Shown here in pieces: positions 18,201-27,688 of a stretch of 64,000 nucleotides of DNA (position 1 is its first letter; each line of letters starts with the position of its first letter). The position numbers and the translations under genes are program-made. Under the pieces are notes generated by a model that was not told the origin of the DNA, ran no database searches, and saw nothing but the letters and a program-made list of their open reading frames with translations. Origin of the DNA: Fimbriimonadaceae bacterium (GTDB lineage Bacteria > Armatimonadota > Fimbriimonadia > Fimbriimonadales > Fimbriimonadaceae); contig JABAQM010000001.1 in the NCBI GenBank assembly GCA_019187105.1, positions 1-64,000 of the forward strand, written 5' to 3'.

Positions 18201-18380
18201 GTTGCGGCCTTGGGATTCATTCCCATGGCACTGAACACAGGCATAGGAGCAGAAGTCCAAAGGCCCTTGGCAACGGTGGTTATTGGCGGAATCGCTTCTG
18301 CCACGTTGCTAACCCTTCTTGTGCTGCCAGTCCTCTACACTTGGTTCGAGCGTGACAATGAGCTTCCGGAGGAGTTATGA
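15282..18380 (+). CDS. czcA: CzcA-type heavy-metal RND transporter
   Basis: Inner-membrane proton/metal antiporter, 1032 residues, with the twelve-helix, two-large-loop plan of HME-RND pumps. The fourth helix carries the DFG...DGAVV..EN signature (AIDFGLIVDGAVVMIENAV, about residue 395-413), which marks the Zn/Co/Cd class of Nies' HME scheme. The porter domain has the AEFIPTLDEGDL block. It works with CzcB and CzcC upstream and overlaps the P-type ATPase gene by 4 nt. Together they would move divalent metal from cytoplasm to periplasm to outside. Confidence 0.93.
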   Translation: MLDRLLHFSLTQRLLVFAATIGLVVWGVISWTKLNLDAVPDITTNQVAINTETGGMGPEEVERLVTFPIETAMSGLPGVMNTRSLSQYGLSQVTVTFHDNVDIFFARQLVNERLSRVSAELPPNLDAPQMGPVSTGLGDIYMFSVESDKRSITDLRTIMDWQIAPQLRSVAGVAEVNVADGNVKQYQVVADMARLQARGLGIHDLIEALQSNNQNAGGGVLDSGGERTLIRSVGMASKPEEIETIPLSTEDGTPVLVRDVAEVTTGTPVVTGLSTKDGHQALLTIAMMLKGANGRTVAQAVDAKIEEIKAQLPEDVKLTTVYNRAHLVNKTVGTVEKSLLEGGILVIVVLLVLLGNWRGALIVASAIPLSMLFAIGMMNQWGISGNLMSLGAIDFGLIVDGAVVMIENAVRRLAEAREHAGKTLSRHDVRHVVWESSKEVAKPTAFAVSIITVVYLPILALEGTEGKMFKPMAFTVVFALLGALALTLTLVPALASLFLSGDTREGKNPIIGFFSRMYKPALTFALRAKAIVVMGAVALIGVSAWLFSLLGAEFIPTLDEGDLVVQPIRIRTVNAEETIRLVTAAEKKVLEVPEVITMFSRSGTPEVATDPMPLSLTDSFIMLKERDQWRAGMTKEKIREEIEEKLNEVPGQGYNFSQPIEMRFSELVSGVKADIGIKVFGEDLEVLRQKAEEIRAVVAQIPGAADVEVEQVEPIPVLQIDIDREAIGRFGVSISEVQELISSALGGEEIGQIREGDKRYELIVRLPAEVRNDADAIASLPVKLANGESVPLSSLAHIDNQPAPAQISRESGKRRVVVQLNVRGTDLAGFVANAQRAIDEQVKLDEGYYITWGGQFENLQQASARLMIVVPLALALIFALLFMTFGSIKQALLIFTGVPLAVTGGVLALWIRGLPFSISAGVGFIALSGVAVLNGVVMVSAINRLRQEGKLPVKDAVSEGAQQRLRPVLMTALVAALGFIPMALNTGIGAEVQRPLATVVIGGIASATLLTLLVLPVLYTWFERDNELPEEL

Positions 18381-20512
18381 GGTCTGTCTTCCACATCGGC
18401 AAGATGGATTGCCCCACAGAGGAAGGCATCATTCGGAATCGCTTTAAAGGTATGGAGGGGGTCGAGCAACTCGACTTCGACCTCATGAGCCGCAAGCTGA
18501 CGGTAATACACGGACATTCCGACGAAAGCACAATCCTGCGAGCCCTCGAATCGGTTGGAATGGATCCAAAGCTCGTCAGCGAGAACGAGCCTGTATCGGC
18601 TGCGCATGGACCGGCCGTTCCAGTCCTTGATCGTTGGCTCATGGGAGCTTCCGGAGTCCTCGCGGTGATCGCCGAAGTCCTCGCGTGGACAACCGGCACA
18701 GAACGGTCATGGCCCGTTATCGCTCTAGCGCTTGGTTCGATTGCGCTGGGGGGCAGGGAGACGATTCGCAAGGGGATCGTTTCCTTGCGGACCCTCACGC
18801 TCAACATCAATTTCTTGATGACCATCGCGATCACCGGGGCTGCCTTCATCGGTCAGTGGCCGGAAGCGGCAATGGTCACTTTTCTCTTTGGCGTGGCGGA
18901 AATGATCGAAGCATTCTCGCTCGATCGGGCTCGACATGCAATTCGCGCCCTCATGGAGATGTCCCCGGAGCATGCCCTTGCATTGGTCGGAGGCGAGTGG
19001 GTCGAAATCGAAGCTTTCCGCGTTGCCGTTGGTCAACTTGTGAGAGTTCGGCCAGGAGAACGCATCGCATTGGATGGCTTTGTAAAGGAAGGGGCGTCGA
19101 GCGTAAATCAAGCCCCCATCACTGGCGAGAGCATTCCGGTTGCTAAGTCGGTTGGTGATCAGGTCTTCGCGGGGACGATCAACGAGAAAGGCAGCTTTGA
19201 TTTTGAAGTGACCGCCAATACGGGGCAAACGACATTGGCTCGGATCATTCGGGCCGTGCAGCAAGCACAAAGTCAGAAGGCTCCGACTCAGCGCTTCGTA
19301 GACGAGTTCGCACGGTACTACACGCCTGTCGTCGTTGTACTGGCTATTCTGATCGCCGCCGTTCCGCCATTGCTTCTTGCCCAGCCGCTCTCGGTATGGC
19401 TCTACAAATCACTGGTGCTCCTGGTGATCGCCTGTCCATGTGCGCTGGTCATTTCGACGCCGGTGACTGTCGTCAGCGCTCTGGCCTCGGCTGCAAGACG
19501 CGGCATTCTGGTGAAGGGCGGCGTTTACATTGAGGAAGGCAGAAGGCTCTCTCACCTGGCGCTCGATAAAACAGGCACGTTGACGCACGGTTTGCCAAAG
19601 GTGACGGATGTCGTACCGTTTGATTCCTTGGAAGAGGTTGAACTGCTTCGCTTAGCGGCAAGCCTCGATGCCCCTTCGGAACATCCCGTGGCTACCGCCA
19701 TTGTCGCTGCGTACGAAGGCAAGAGGGCTTCGGTCGAAGAGTTCGAGTCCATGACGGGGCGCGGGGTGAAGGGTGTCGTTGATGGGCAGCAATACTTCCT
19801 TGGAAACCACCGGCTCGCCCACGAGGAGGACTACTGCCGGGCAGAGGTCGAGGCGGTTCTCGAACGGCTAGAAGAGCAGGGCAAGACAGTCGTCATTCTC
19901 GGCAACACGGATCGGGCGCTCGGAGTCATTGCCGTAGCTGACACCGTCCGCGAAACGAGCATCCAAGCAGTTAATGAGTTGCACGCCTTAGGCGTGAAGA
20001 CCCTTATGCTCACCGGTGATAACGTCAGAACTGCGAAAGCCATCGCTGCCCAAGTCGGGATTGACGACGCTCGCGGTGACCTGCTTCCTGAAGACAAGCT
20101 GACCATCATTCAGGGGCTTACGGATGGTCAAGCCCACGTCGGCATGGTTGGCGATGGAATCAACGACGCTCCGGCGCTCGCACAAGCGGATATCGGATTT
20201 GCGATGGGAGCGGCCGGCACGGATACGGCACTGGAGACCGCCGACGTTGCACTGATGCAGGATGACTTGCGCAAAATCCCCGAGTTCATCCGCCTGAGTC
20301 GAAAGGCTTCGACTGTCCTGAAGCAGAATATCGCATTCGCGATAGGCGTCAAAGTGGTCTTCTTCGTGCTCGCGTTTTTCGGCATTGCAACGCTGTGGAT
20401 GGCGGTATTCGCAGACATGGGGGCGAGTTTGCTTGTCGTTGCGAACGGGTTAAGGCTTATATGCCCAGCCGTACCCTCGCAACCTAGGAACCAATCGAAG
20501 GAACCGACTTAG
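18377..20512 (+). CDS. zntA: Zn/Cd-type P1B ATPase
   Basis: A 711-residue heavy-metal translocating P-type ATPase. An N-terminal HMA-like fold begins GKMDCPTEE, with a single Cys in place of the usual CxxC. The metal-gate helix has CPCALVISTPVTVVSAL (Cys near 353), the Zn/Cd/Pb form. The phosphorylation motif DKTGTLTHG (Asp near 396), SEHPVATAI, and the hinge [10 protein letters not shown] are all intact. It exports cytosolic Zn2+/Cd2+ to the periplasm, where CzcCBA takes over. It ends the first operon. Confidence 0.92.
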   Translation: MRSVFHIGKMDCPTEEGIIRNRFKGMEGVEQLDFDLMSRKLTVIHGHSDESTILRALESVGMDPKLVSENEPVSAAHGPAVPVLDRWLMGASGVLAVIAEVLAWTTGTERSWPVIALALGSIALGGRETIRKGIVSLRTLTLNINFLMTIAITGAAFIGQWPEAAMVTFLFGVAEMIEAFSLDRARHAIRALMEMSPEHALALVGGEWVEIEAFRVAVGQLVRVRPGERIALDGFVKEGASSVNQAPITGESIPVAKSVGDQVFAGTINEKGSFDFEVTANTGQTTLARIIRAVQQAQSQKAPTQRFVDEFARYYTPVVVVLAILIAAVPPLLLAQPLSVWLYKSLVLLVIACPCALVISTPVTVVSALASAARRGILVKGGVYIEEGRRLSHLALDKTGTLTHGLPKVTDVVPFDSLEEVELLRLAASLDAPSEHPVATAIVAAYEGKRASVEEFESMTGRGVKGVVDGQQYFLGNHRLAHEEDYCRAEVEAVLERLEEQGKTVVILGNTDRALGVIAVADTVRETSIQAVNELHALGVKTLMLTGDNVRTAKAIAAQVGIDDARGDLLPEDKLTIIQGLTDGQAHVGMVGDGINDAPALAQADIGFAMGAAGTDTALETADVALMQDDLRKIPEFIRLSRKASTVLKQNIAFAIGVKVVFFVLAFFGIATLWMAVFADMGASLLVVANGLRLICPAVPSQPRNQSKEPT

Positions 20513-20585
20513 GTTCAACTGTACTTTCTGGAATGGGTGAAGGCACTTAGAAAGCTCGGAAAACTCAACTCAGTGACGCTGAGCC

Positions 20586-20607
20586 GGAGCGATGAGAAGG
20601 TCGCTCC
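20586..20607 (+). other. Hairpin in the 5' region of the second operon
   Basis: GGAGCGA/TCGCTCC pairs over 7 bp with an 8-nt loop. A T-rich tract (TTAGATTGCTTTT) follows. It could terminate the first operon, which ends at 20512. A second small stem CTCAG/CTGAG lies just upstream. The next gene starts at 20640. Confidence 0.4.
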
Positions 20608-20639
20608 TTAGATTGCTTTTCGCAGGGTAACCTGAGTAC

Positions 20640-21035
20640 GTGAAGGTGTTGGCGCACTGGCTGATGTTCCTGAGCTTGATTTCAATGCAGGCTCACGGCA
20701 TCGTGCCGCACCATCATCATGACGACGACGCTCCTGCCCATCGGCACTCCACTGACCACCAGGCGGGAATTGATCACCATGCCGATCACGAGGCTGGGTT
20801 AAACGACCCGCATCCGGAGGTCGCTCCCCATGACGAACCCTCGCTGAACAGTGTTTCGCAGCCCAATACGACCCACTTTGCGGTCGTAATGGTGCTACCC
20901 AATGCGAACGAAGTCTCCTTCCCGACTCCGATTGGAGAACGCAAGCGAAGGATATTTTCCGATGAACATCCTTATGCTACTGGTCCGCCGGGGACCAGAT
21001 CATCCCGCGCTCCTCCCGCGTCCTTGACCGCCTAA
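20640..21035 (+). CDS. Secreted His-rich RAPP-tailed protein, first gene of second efflux operon
   Basis: A 131-residue protein with a signal peptide (LAHWLMFLSLISMQAHG). A histidine-rich stretch at 24-64 begins with HHHH and contains twelve or more His with many Asp. The C-terminus has GPP (115-117) and SRAPP (122-126). The GTG start at 20640 lies 6 nt after a TAACCT box, suggesting a leaderless message. Binding of Zn2+, Ni2+ or Co2+ by the His cluster is likely. It shares position and tail with the genes at 12027 and 36702. Its cellular role is unknown to me. Confidence 0.65.
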   Translation: MKVLAHWLMFLSLISMQAHGIVPHHHHDDDAPAHRHSTDHQAGIDHHADHEAGLNDPHPEVAPHDEPSLNSVSQPNTTHFAVVMVLPNANEVSFPTPIGERKRRIFSDEHPYATGPPGTRSSRAPPASLTA

Positions 21036-21066
21036 GGCTGTCGAGGGATTCTACTGGCCTACCCTT

Positions 21067-21100
21067 CGTCAGCCACGGCTTTGCCGCTTGGCCGCTGACG
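21067..21100 (+). other. RNA hairpin covering the approach to the TolC start
   Basis: CGTCAGC (21067-21073) pairs with GCTGACG (21094-21100). Inside it CGGC/GCCG forms a second stem. It ends directly against the GGAGG ribosome-binding site of the next gene (start 21112). It could therefore control translation of the efflux genes. Confidence 0.5.
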
Positions 21101-21111
21101 GAGGAATCCCT

Positions 21112-22341
21112 TTGACGCACAGAACAATACTAACTAGCCTTATCTTCTTTCTCGCCGCAAACGTGCGAGCACAGACGGAACCTTCCGTGGCTCAACTCGT
21201 TTCACAGGCCCTAGCCAATAGTCCATCGGTGGCCGCGCGACAGCATCAAGTCCAGGAGGCTGAAGCAATGGCGAAGTCACTAGGGTCTCCCAAAAACCCG
21301 GAACTGGAGCTATCTCCCGGCGTAGGATTTACAAACTCGAACTTCGCCCTGGGCCAATCGTTTGACTTTTCCGGAACGCGGGCGGCACGGGCTCAGCGAG
21401 CACGGGGAGAGATTCAAGTCGCTCGCGCTGGTTTGCGAAGAGTCCAAATCGAAGTATCGGAGTCCTTTCTCTCAGCGTACGCAAACTACCTAGCGGCTCG
21501 ACGCAACGAAACGAACGCCTTTTCGGGAGTCGAAGTGGCTAAGGCGACCCGCGCAGGAATCGGCAAGCGAATCGAAATCGGTGAAGCGCCCGCAGTCCAA
21601 TTGACGCGGGCAGAAGTGGAACTAAACCGCTCCGAACAAGCTCTGACCCTGGCCCAGAGTGATCTGGCCACGAGTCGCGCCGCTGTCAACTCTCTGCTTG
21701 GTCAGCCCTCAACTTCAGATGTGCCACTAAGTGCTTGGGCACCGGTTTCGGATATGGAAACTCTGTCTCAAAGTGCGTTTGCTCGCAGACCAGAGACCCT
21801 TGAAGCTCTTGCTTACATCGAGATCGCGAAGGCTAGTGAACTTGAGGCAAGACGATCGGGCCTACCATCGCTGTTCGCCGGTCTGGCCGCCGACACGTGG
21901 AGCCTTGATCGCAGACCATTTCAAAGGGAAAACGTTGGCTTACAGATTCGGTTCACGATGCCCCTTTTTGATCGCGGGGAGAATCGGTTCGCTTTGCGTT
22001 CCGCCGAGGCGGGTCGCAAGGGCCGTGAGGCCGAACTGAAGAGTGCTGAGCGCCGCATCATTCTAGACATCGAAACGGCAACAACGCATCTGATCGCGGC
22101 TCACGAGGTTGCAAAGAGCTACGAGACTGGCATCGTCCCCAAGGCCGAGCAAATGGTCAAAGCCATGCAATCCGGGCTCGAATCTGGCTTAACCAGTTTT
22201 CTTGAACTCCTCGAAGCTCAAAAAACACTTTCCCAACTGCGCCGAGAAGCATCGGACGCAATGCGGAACTTGCACTTTGCCGAGGTTCGTTTCCTCAGCG
22301 CAACCGCCCAACTGCCAGGGCTGGAGTCACCAAAACTATGA
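21112..22341 (+). CDS. TolC-family outer-membrane efflux protein
   Basis: Outer-membrane channel of the second tripartite pump, 409 residues. The TTG at 21112 is preferred to an upstream in-frame TTG because GGAGG sits 6-7 nt ahead and the protein then begins with a good signal peptide (MTHRTILTSLIFFLAANVRAQ region). The two OEP helical repeats follow. It shares only family-level similarity with the czcC product at 12491, so this is not a recent duplication. It overlaps the adaptor gene by 4 nt. Confidence 0.87.
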   Translation: MTHRTILTSLIFFLAANVRAQTEPSVAQLVSQALANSPSVAARQHQVQEAEAMAKSLGSPKNPELELSPGVGFTNSNFALGQSFDFSGTRAARAQRARGEIQVARAGLRRVQIEVSESFLSAYANYLAARRNETNAFSGVEVAKATRAGIGKRIEIGEAPAVQLTRAEVELNRSEQALTLAQSDLATSRAAVNSLLGQPSTSDVPLSAWAPVSDMETLSQSAFARRPETLEALAYIEIAKASELEARRSGLPSLFAGLAADTWSLDRRPFQRENVGLQIRFTMPLFDRGENRFALRSAEAGRKGREAELKSAERRIILDIETATTHLIAAHEVAKSYETGIVPKAEQMVKAMQSGLESGLTSFLELLEAQKTLSQLRREASDAMRNLHFAEVRFLSATAQLPGLESPKL

Positions 22342-24518
22342 AACGACTTTTATCAATCCTCATCCTCGGCGTAGCCTGCGGTGCCTTCGGGCAAGAAGAA
22401 GAACCTGGGCATATGCACGGGGCCGATGGACGGCATATTGTTGCGCCCCAGGCATCTGGTGGCGCTCAGACGTTTATCCTGAGCCATCACGATATGCGCA
22501 TCGAAGGTTCAGACGGTCGGATAATCATCGGTTGCAAGGTGGACTCCACCATCTCGCGAAAGGGCAACCTGAAGGATGTCATTCATACAGAGCACAATGC
22601 CTACGAACCTGAAAACGAAGTCTACGGGTCGCACATGACTTATAGGGAACCCGGCGAATACGTCATCAGCCAAGCGGTGACGCTGCCCGACGGGAAGAAG
22701 ACGAGCGTGGAGTTTCCGGTCTACGTTCCTGCCCTAGCTGGAGCGGCGACCGAAGCTGAGCATGCTCACGGTCCGAACTATCTGCTCATCATCGGCGGGA
22801 TTGTCGGGGGGCTGCTTGTCCTGTTTGGGGTCTACAGGCTTGGCCAGAAGAATGCCCGCGTCGCCGGAACAAGCGTCCTTGCACTTTCGATTATCGGCGG
22901 TGCATCGCTTTCCAAGTTTGCATGGGCGCAAGAGGAAGAAGCAGGCCATATGCATGGCGCAGACGGTAGACACATCGTTGCACCGGATGCGGCAAAGTCT
23001 GCCGGTCCAATGCTCAAGGCGTTTCCCGCACCAAACCAAGGCGAATCGGCTGAGAAGACGGTTGACGGAATCAAATTTGTGCTCTCCATAGAGAATGAGG
23101 AGATGACCCCTGATCCCGATCTGGTTGCGATTGGAACGGAGAAGGCGAAGCTGATCGGACTTCAGGTCGTCCCAGTTCAGTTCTCGGCTGCTGGCGGAGG
23201 CCTCCAGACCACGGGTCGGATTTCTGCCAACCCGAACGGAATGGTCATGGTTAACGCACGGGCTGCGGGCCGGATCGTGAGCCTCGGCGCACTGCCCGGT
23301 ACATCGGTTCAGCGCGGCCAGAGTCTCGCCGTTATCGAGAGCCCCGAACTCGCAGAGGCGCAGTCGGCCTACCGCCGAGCGGTCGCAGAAGTGAGTCAGG
23401 CGCAAGCATCGGTTAATATTGCGCAGTCAGGCATCACGTCGGCGGGGACTCGGCTTAGCATCGCGGAACGGACGCTTACGCGTCAGAAGCAACTCGCTGC
23501 AACGGGAGCGTTTGCATCTCCAGCACTTGAGGCAGCCCGCTCCGATGTTTCTCACGCCCAAGCCGAAGTTGCTTCCTTTCAAACCAATGTCGGCGGGTTG
23601 GAAGTCAGAGTTCGCAGGCTTGAGGAAGGTGTCGCTTCCGGAGTCGTCGCCCGTCGAGAATTGGAGGCCGCGAAGTCTGAACTGGAAACCGCCAAGTCCA
23701 ACCTCGTTAATGCTCGAAGACAGTTGACTTTGGCGGAGGAAGCCCAGAGACGCGAAGAATCTATTTCGACCAAGGGATTGAGGAATGCCAAGGAAGTCGA
23801 ATCAGCCCAGGCAGAGGTCGATCTTGCGCGGGCTGCCGTGGCGTCAAGTCGAAACGGCTTGCTTCAATCTCGCGCCGATCTGACTCGTGCCCAAAGCTTA
23901 GTTCGAGTGTCACGTGACCAAATCGCTCTGCTTGGAGGCAGCCCCGGCGGCGGAAACCGGGTCGCGATCAATGCGCCCATTTCCGGCGAAGTGGAGCACC
24001 GCAACGTGAGCGTCGGGCAAACCGTCGCCACAGGTCAGCAACTCTACGATCTGCTCAATGCTGAAATCGTGTGGGTACTCAGCGACGTATATGAGGTGGA
24101 TATTCCGAAGGTTAGGATCGGCCAGAAGGTTGAGGTCGTCGCAGACGCTCTGCCAGGTCGCTCGTATCCCGGCGAAGTCGCCTTCATTCACAATGAGGTT
24201 GACGAGAAGACTCGCACCACGAAGGTGCGAGTCATTGTGGACAATCCGGGAGAACGCCTTAAGCAAAACATGTTTGTCCGAGTTCAGCTTGGAACGGGCT
24301 CCGCTGGTCAAACCCTTGTTCCGACTGCTGCCGTTCAGACCGCGGGCGGGGTCAACCTCATATTCGTCGAAGAAATGCCCGGTACTTACCGGAAGGTGGT
24401 CGTTCAAATCGGGGGGACGCTAGGCGATCGGACGATCATCAAGAGCGGTCTGGAAGCAGGCAAGAAGGTGGTCACTGACGGCGCTTACCAACTCTCCGCA
24501 ATGGCGGCGGGTGGCTAA
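22338..24518 (+). CDS. RND adaptor fused to a YtkA/FixH-like domain, with internal repeat
   Basis: A 726-residue membrane-fusion protein, far longer than usual. It has a signal peptide (1-18), an 18-residue His/Met motif beginning EEEPGHMHGAD (20-37), and a beta-domain resembling YtkA/FixH (about 45-132, with SHMTYREPGEYVI). A TM helix (148-166) and a second signal-like helix (176-198) follow. The 18-residue motif then recurs at 199-216 with one change, before a standard HlyD/CusB-type adaptor with coiled coil and lipoyl halves. It looks like a fusion of two secreted proteins that each kept their leader and metal-binding motif. Confidence 0.85.
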   Translation: MKRLLSILILGVACGAFGQEEEPGHMHGADGRHIVAPQASGGAQTFILSHHDMRIEGSDGRIIIGCKVDSTISRKGNLKDVIHTEHNAYEPENEVYGSHMTYREPGEYVISQAVTLPDGKKTSVEFPVYVPALAGAATEAEHAHGPNYLLIIGGIVGGLLVLFGVYRLGQKNARVAGTSVLALSIIGGASLSKFAWAQEEEAGHMHGADGRHIVAPDAAKSAGPMLKAFPAPNQGESAEKTVDGIKFVLSIENEEMTPDPDLVAIGTEKAKLIGLQVVPVQFSAAGGGLQTTGRISANPNGMVMVNARAAGRIVSLGALPGTSVQRGQSLAVIESPELAEAQSAYRRAVAEVSQAQASVNIAQSGITSAGTRLSIAERTLTRQKQLAATGAFASPALEAARSDVSHAQAEVASFQTNVGGLEVRVRRLEEGVASGVVARRELEAAKSELETAKSNLVNARRQLTLAEEAQRREESISTKGLRNAKEVESAQAEVDLARAAVASSRNGLLQSRADLTRAQSLVRVSRDQIALLGGSPGGGNRVAINAPISGEVEHRNVSVGQTVATGQQLYDLLNAEIVWVLSDVYEVDIPKVRIGQKVEVVADALPGRSYPGEVAFIHNEVDEKTRTTKVRVIVDNPGERLKQNMFVRVQLGTGSAGQTLVPTAAVQTAGGVNLIFVEEMPGTYRKVVVQIGGTLGDRTIIKSGLEAGKKVVTDGAYQLSAMAAGG

Positions 24519-27500
24519 TGCTTAATCGTCTAATCGAACTTAGCTTACGCCAGAGAATCCTAATGGTCGCGATGACCCTCATGATCATCATTTATGGGCT
24601 CATCGCGATCCCGAGAATGGACGTGGATGTCTTGCCAGACCTCAATCGTCCGGTTGTGACGATCATGACCGAGGCCCACGGTATGGCTCCCGAGGAGACC
24701 GAGGCCCTCGTGAGCTTCCCAATCGAGACAATGATGAATGGGGCCACCGGCGTGCAGCGGGTGCGCTCTGCCTCAAGCGCTGGATTTAGCATCGTGTTCG
24801 TTGAGTTCGACTGGGGAACGGATATCTTCCGGGCTCGCCAGATCGTCAACGAGAAGCTCCAACTTGCACAGTCGAGACTGCCGGAAGGCTCGGTCGCCTC
24901 ACTCGCCCCGATCAGTTCGATCATGGGCGAGATTATGCTGATTTCTCTTTCGAGCAAGGACGGGAAAACGGCCCCAATCGACGTCCGTTCGCTCGCGGAT
25001 TTCGTGGTCCGTCCTCGCCTCTTGGCGATCCCCGGAGTTTCTCAAGTGGTGCCGATCGGCGGGGGATCGAAGCAGTATCAGGTGCTCACGACCCCCGAGC
25101 GGCTGAAGCAGTTTGACGTCACATTGGACGAACTGGTCGAAGCAGCGCGGGAGAGCAACCTCAATGCGGGCGGCGGATTCTTCCAGGAGCCGCAGCGCGA
25201 GGCGGTCATTAGAATTCAGGGCCGTGTCCGCGACCTTGAGGATATCAAGAAGACTCCGATCAAGTCCGTGGACGGTATCCCTATCACGATTGGGCAAGTG
25301 GCGGATGTTGAATTTGCCAAGGGGTTGCCTCGGGGCGATGCGAGTGTAAACGGCAAGCCTGCCGTCATATTGTCCGTCCAAAAGCAACCGGATTCCAACA
25401 CACTTCTACTCACCAAGGAGCTTGACAAGGCGCTTAACGAAATCTCGGCAACCCTTCCTGGCGACGTTCAGATCAATCGCGAACTGTTCCGGCAAGAGCA
25501 CTTTATCAACAGCGCGATCTCGAATGTTGTGAAGGCGCTCGGCGAAGCGGGTGTGATCGTCCTCATCGTCATTCTTGCCTTCCTGATGAACATCAGAGCG
25601 ACGATCATCTCCTTGATTTCGATCCCTGTTTCGTTCATTCTCACTCTGCTTCTCCTTAGCCGGTTTGGAATCAACATCAATACGATGACGCTGGGCGGTC
25701 TTGCCATCGCCATCGGCTTGGTTGTCGACGACAGCATCGTGGACGTTGAGAACGTGTTTAGGCGACTTCGCCTTAATGCAACTTCGTCGAACAAACAGAA
25801 TCCCTTGAGAGTGATTTATGGTGCGAGTGCCGAGATTCGAAACAGCATCGTTTTCGCCACGCTAATCATCGTGCTCGTGTTCGTTCCGCTGCTCTCCCTT
25901 GAGGGTATGGAAGGGCGCGTATTTCTTCCCCTTGGCTTGGCTTTCATCTTCTCCATGCTGGCCTCGCTCATCGTGTCGCTGACGGTGACTCCTGCTCTTT
26001 GCGGCCTCATGCTTCGCAATGCGGGAGCGAGCCACCACGGTGACTCGAAATTAGTCAGTTTCCTGAAACGGATCAACGGGCCGACCGTAAGATGGTCGCT
26101 CGATCACCCTTGGGTTGTGATCGGCTCGACAGCGGTTCTGACCGTTGGTGCACTGGCGATCTTGCCAAAGCTGGGGCGCGAGTTCTTGCCAAAGTTTAAT
26201 GAAGGATCGTTGGCGTTGAGTGCAATCTTGCCGCCGGGCACAAGCCTCAATGAAAGCAATCGCATCGGAACGATTATCGAAAAGGCGGCACTCACCGTTC
26301 CCGAAGTGACTCACATCGGCAGGCGAACCGGTCGCGCCGAGATGGACGAACACGCAGAGGGCGTCAATTATTCCGAAATCGACATCGGCCTCAAAGACTC
26401 GAAGCGTGGGCGTGAAGCGGCTACCGAAGAACTTCGGGAGAAGCTCACAAAGATTCCCGGCGTGTTCGTCGCCTTCGGTCAACCTATTTCGCACCGTCTT
26501 GACCACCTATCGTCGGGTGTTCGTGCAGCGCTTGCGGTGAAGGTATACGGTGCCGATCTAAGCGAACTTCGCCGCCTTGCCGCCGACATCGAAGGGACGA
26601 TGAAGGCGATTCCTGGAGTTGTGGATCTTCAAGTCGAGCCCCAGATTGAGGTTCCGCAAGTCAGTATCGAGATTGAGCGGGACGCAGCCGCTAGGTATGG
26701 GGTCACGCCGTACGAACTGGCTGAAAGCCTGGAAGTTGCTTTGGCTGGTCACGTGGTCTCACAAGTGTTGCAGGGCCAACGCACATTCGAGTTAGTCGTT
26801 TGGTTCACGCCTGAGGCAAGAAACAACCTTGACGTGATCCAGTCGACGCTGATCAACACGCCATCTGGGCAGCGAATCCCGCTCTCCCAACTCGCAACGG
26901 TTCGGCGGGATACCGGGCCAAACACGATCAACCGTGAGAATGTTTCTCGAAGGATTGTGGTTCAGGCGAACGTCGAGGGCCGAGACTTGAACAGTGTCGT
27001 CACCGAACTTCAATCAAAGATGCGTCCAATTCAAGCTTCCTGGCCCCGTGGCTATTACATTGAGTATGGCGGACAATTCCAAGCCCAGCAAAGCGCGATG
27101 TCCCGCATTCTGTTCCTCGGAATATTCACAGTGGTCGCGATTTTCCTGCTGTTGAACGTCGCTCTTCGGTCGTGGCGCATGGCCCTTCAGGTCATGGTCA
27201 ACTTGCCTATGGCCTTGGTGGGTGGCGTTACGGTGCTCTACCTAACTGGTGGCATTCTCTCGGTGGCTTCGATGGTTGGGTTCATTACCCTCTTCGGCAT
27301 CGCGACCCGGAACGGCATTATGATGCTGTCTCACTACGTACATCTGATGCGGAAAGAAGGAGTTCCGTTCAGCAAGGAGATGATTGTACGTGGCACGCAA
27401 GAACGGCTTTCCCCGGTTTTGATGACCGCTTTGGCCGCCGCGTTCGGTCTCCTACCTCTGGCGGCTTCTCAAGGCGAGCCAGGCAAGGAACTCCTTCAGC

Positions 27501-27688
27501 CGATTGCTGTGGTCATCCTCGGTGGACTTGTATTCAGCACGTTTCTTAGCCAGGTTGTCATGCCCGCTCTCTTTTGGGTGTTCAGCCGTAATGAGTGGGA
27601 AGCGTACGTTCCTGGAACGCACGTCGATGTTGGTGGTTTCGATGAGCTATCCCCGATGGATCACGCATTAGAGGGCGAAGCGTCATGA
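24518..27688 (+). CDS. Heavy-metal RND transporter, second type
   Basis: A 1056-residue HME-RND pump. Its fourth helix reads GGLAIAIGLVVDDSIVDVEN (about residue 393-412). This differs from the DFG...DGAVV class of czcA at 15282 and from the AMVDAAIVMIEN form of CusA, so its metal is probably different and I do not assign it. The porter region has REFLPKFNEGSLALS, and it overlaps both neighbours by 1-4 nt. With the TolC and adaptor genes it makes a complete second pump. Confidence 0.9.
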   Translation: MLNRLIELSLRQRILMVAMTLMIIIYGLIAIPRMDVDVLPDLNRPVVTIMTEAHGMAPEETEALVSFPIETMMNGATGVQRVRSASSAGFSIVFVEFDWGTDIFRARQIVNEKLQLAQSRLPEGSVASLAPISSIMGEIMLISLSSKDGKTAPIDVRSLADFVVRPRLLAIPGVSQVVPIGGGSKQYQVLTTPERLKQFDVTLDELVEAARESNLNAGGGFFQEPQREAVIRIQGRVRDLEDIKKTPIKSVDGIPITIGQVADVEFAKGLPRGDASVNGKPAVILSVQKQPDSNTLLLTKELDKALNEISATLPGDVQINRELFRQEHFINSAISNVVKALGEAGVIVLIVILAFLMNIRATIISLISIPVSFILTLLLLSRFGININTMTLGGLAIAIGLVVDDSIVDVENVFRRLRLNATSSNKQNPLRVIYGASAEIRNSIVFATLIIVLVFVPLLSLEGMEGRVFLPLGLAFIFSMLASLIVSLTVTPALCGLMLRNAGASHHGDSKLVSFLKRINGPTVRWSLDHPWVVIGSTAVLTVGALAILPKLGREFLPKFNEGSLALSAILPPGTSLNESNRIGTIIEKAALTVPEVTHIGRRTGRAEMDEHAEGVNYSEIDIGLKDSKRGREAATEELREKLTKIPGVFVAFGQPISHRLDHLSSGVRAALAVKVYGADLSELRRLAADIEGTMKAIPGVVDLQVEPQIEVPQVSIEIERDAAARYGVTPYELAESLEVALAGHVVSQVLQGQRTFELVVWFTPEARNNLDVIQSTLINTPSGQRIPLSQLATVRRDTGPNTINRENVSRRIVVQANVEGRDLNSVVTELQSKMRPIQASWPRGYYIEYGGQFQAQQSAMSRILFLGIFTVVAIFLLLNVALRSWRMALQVMVNLPMALVGGVTVLYLTGGILSVASMVGFITLFGIATRNGIMMLSHYVHLMRKEGVPFSKEMIVRGTQERLSPVLMTALAAAFGLLPLAASQGEPGKELLQPIAVVILGGLVFSTFLSQVVMPALFWVFSRNEWEAYVPGTHVDVGGFDELSPMDHALEGEAS

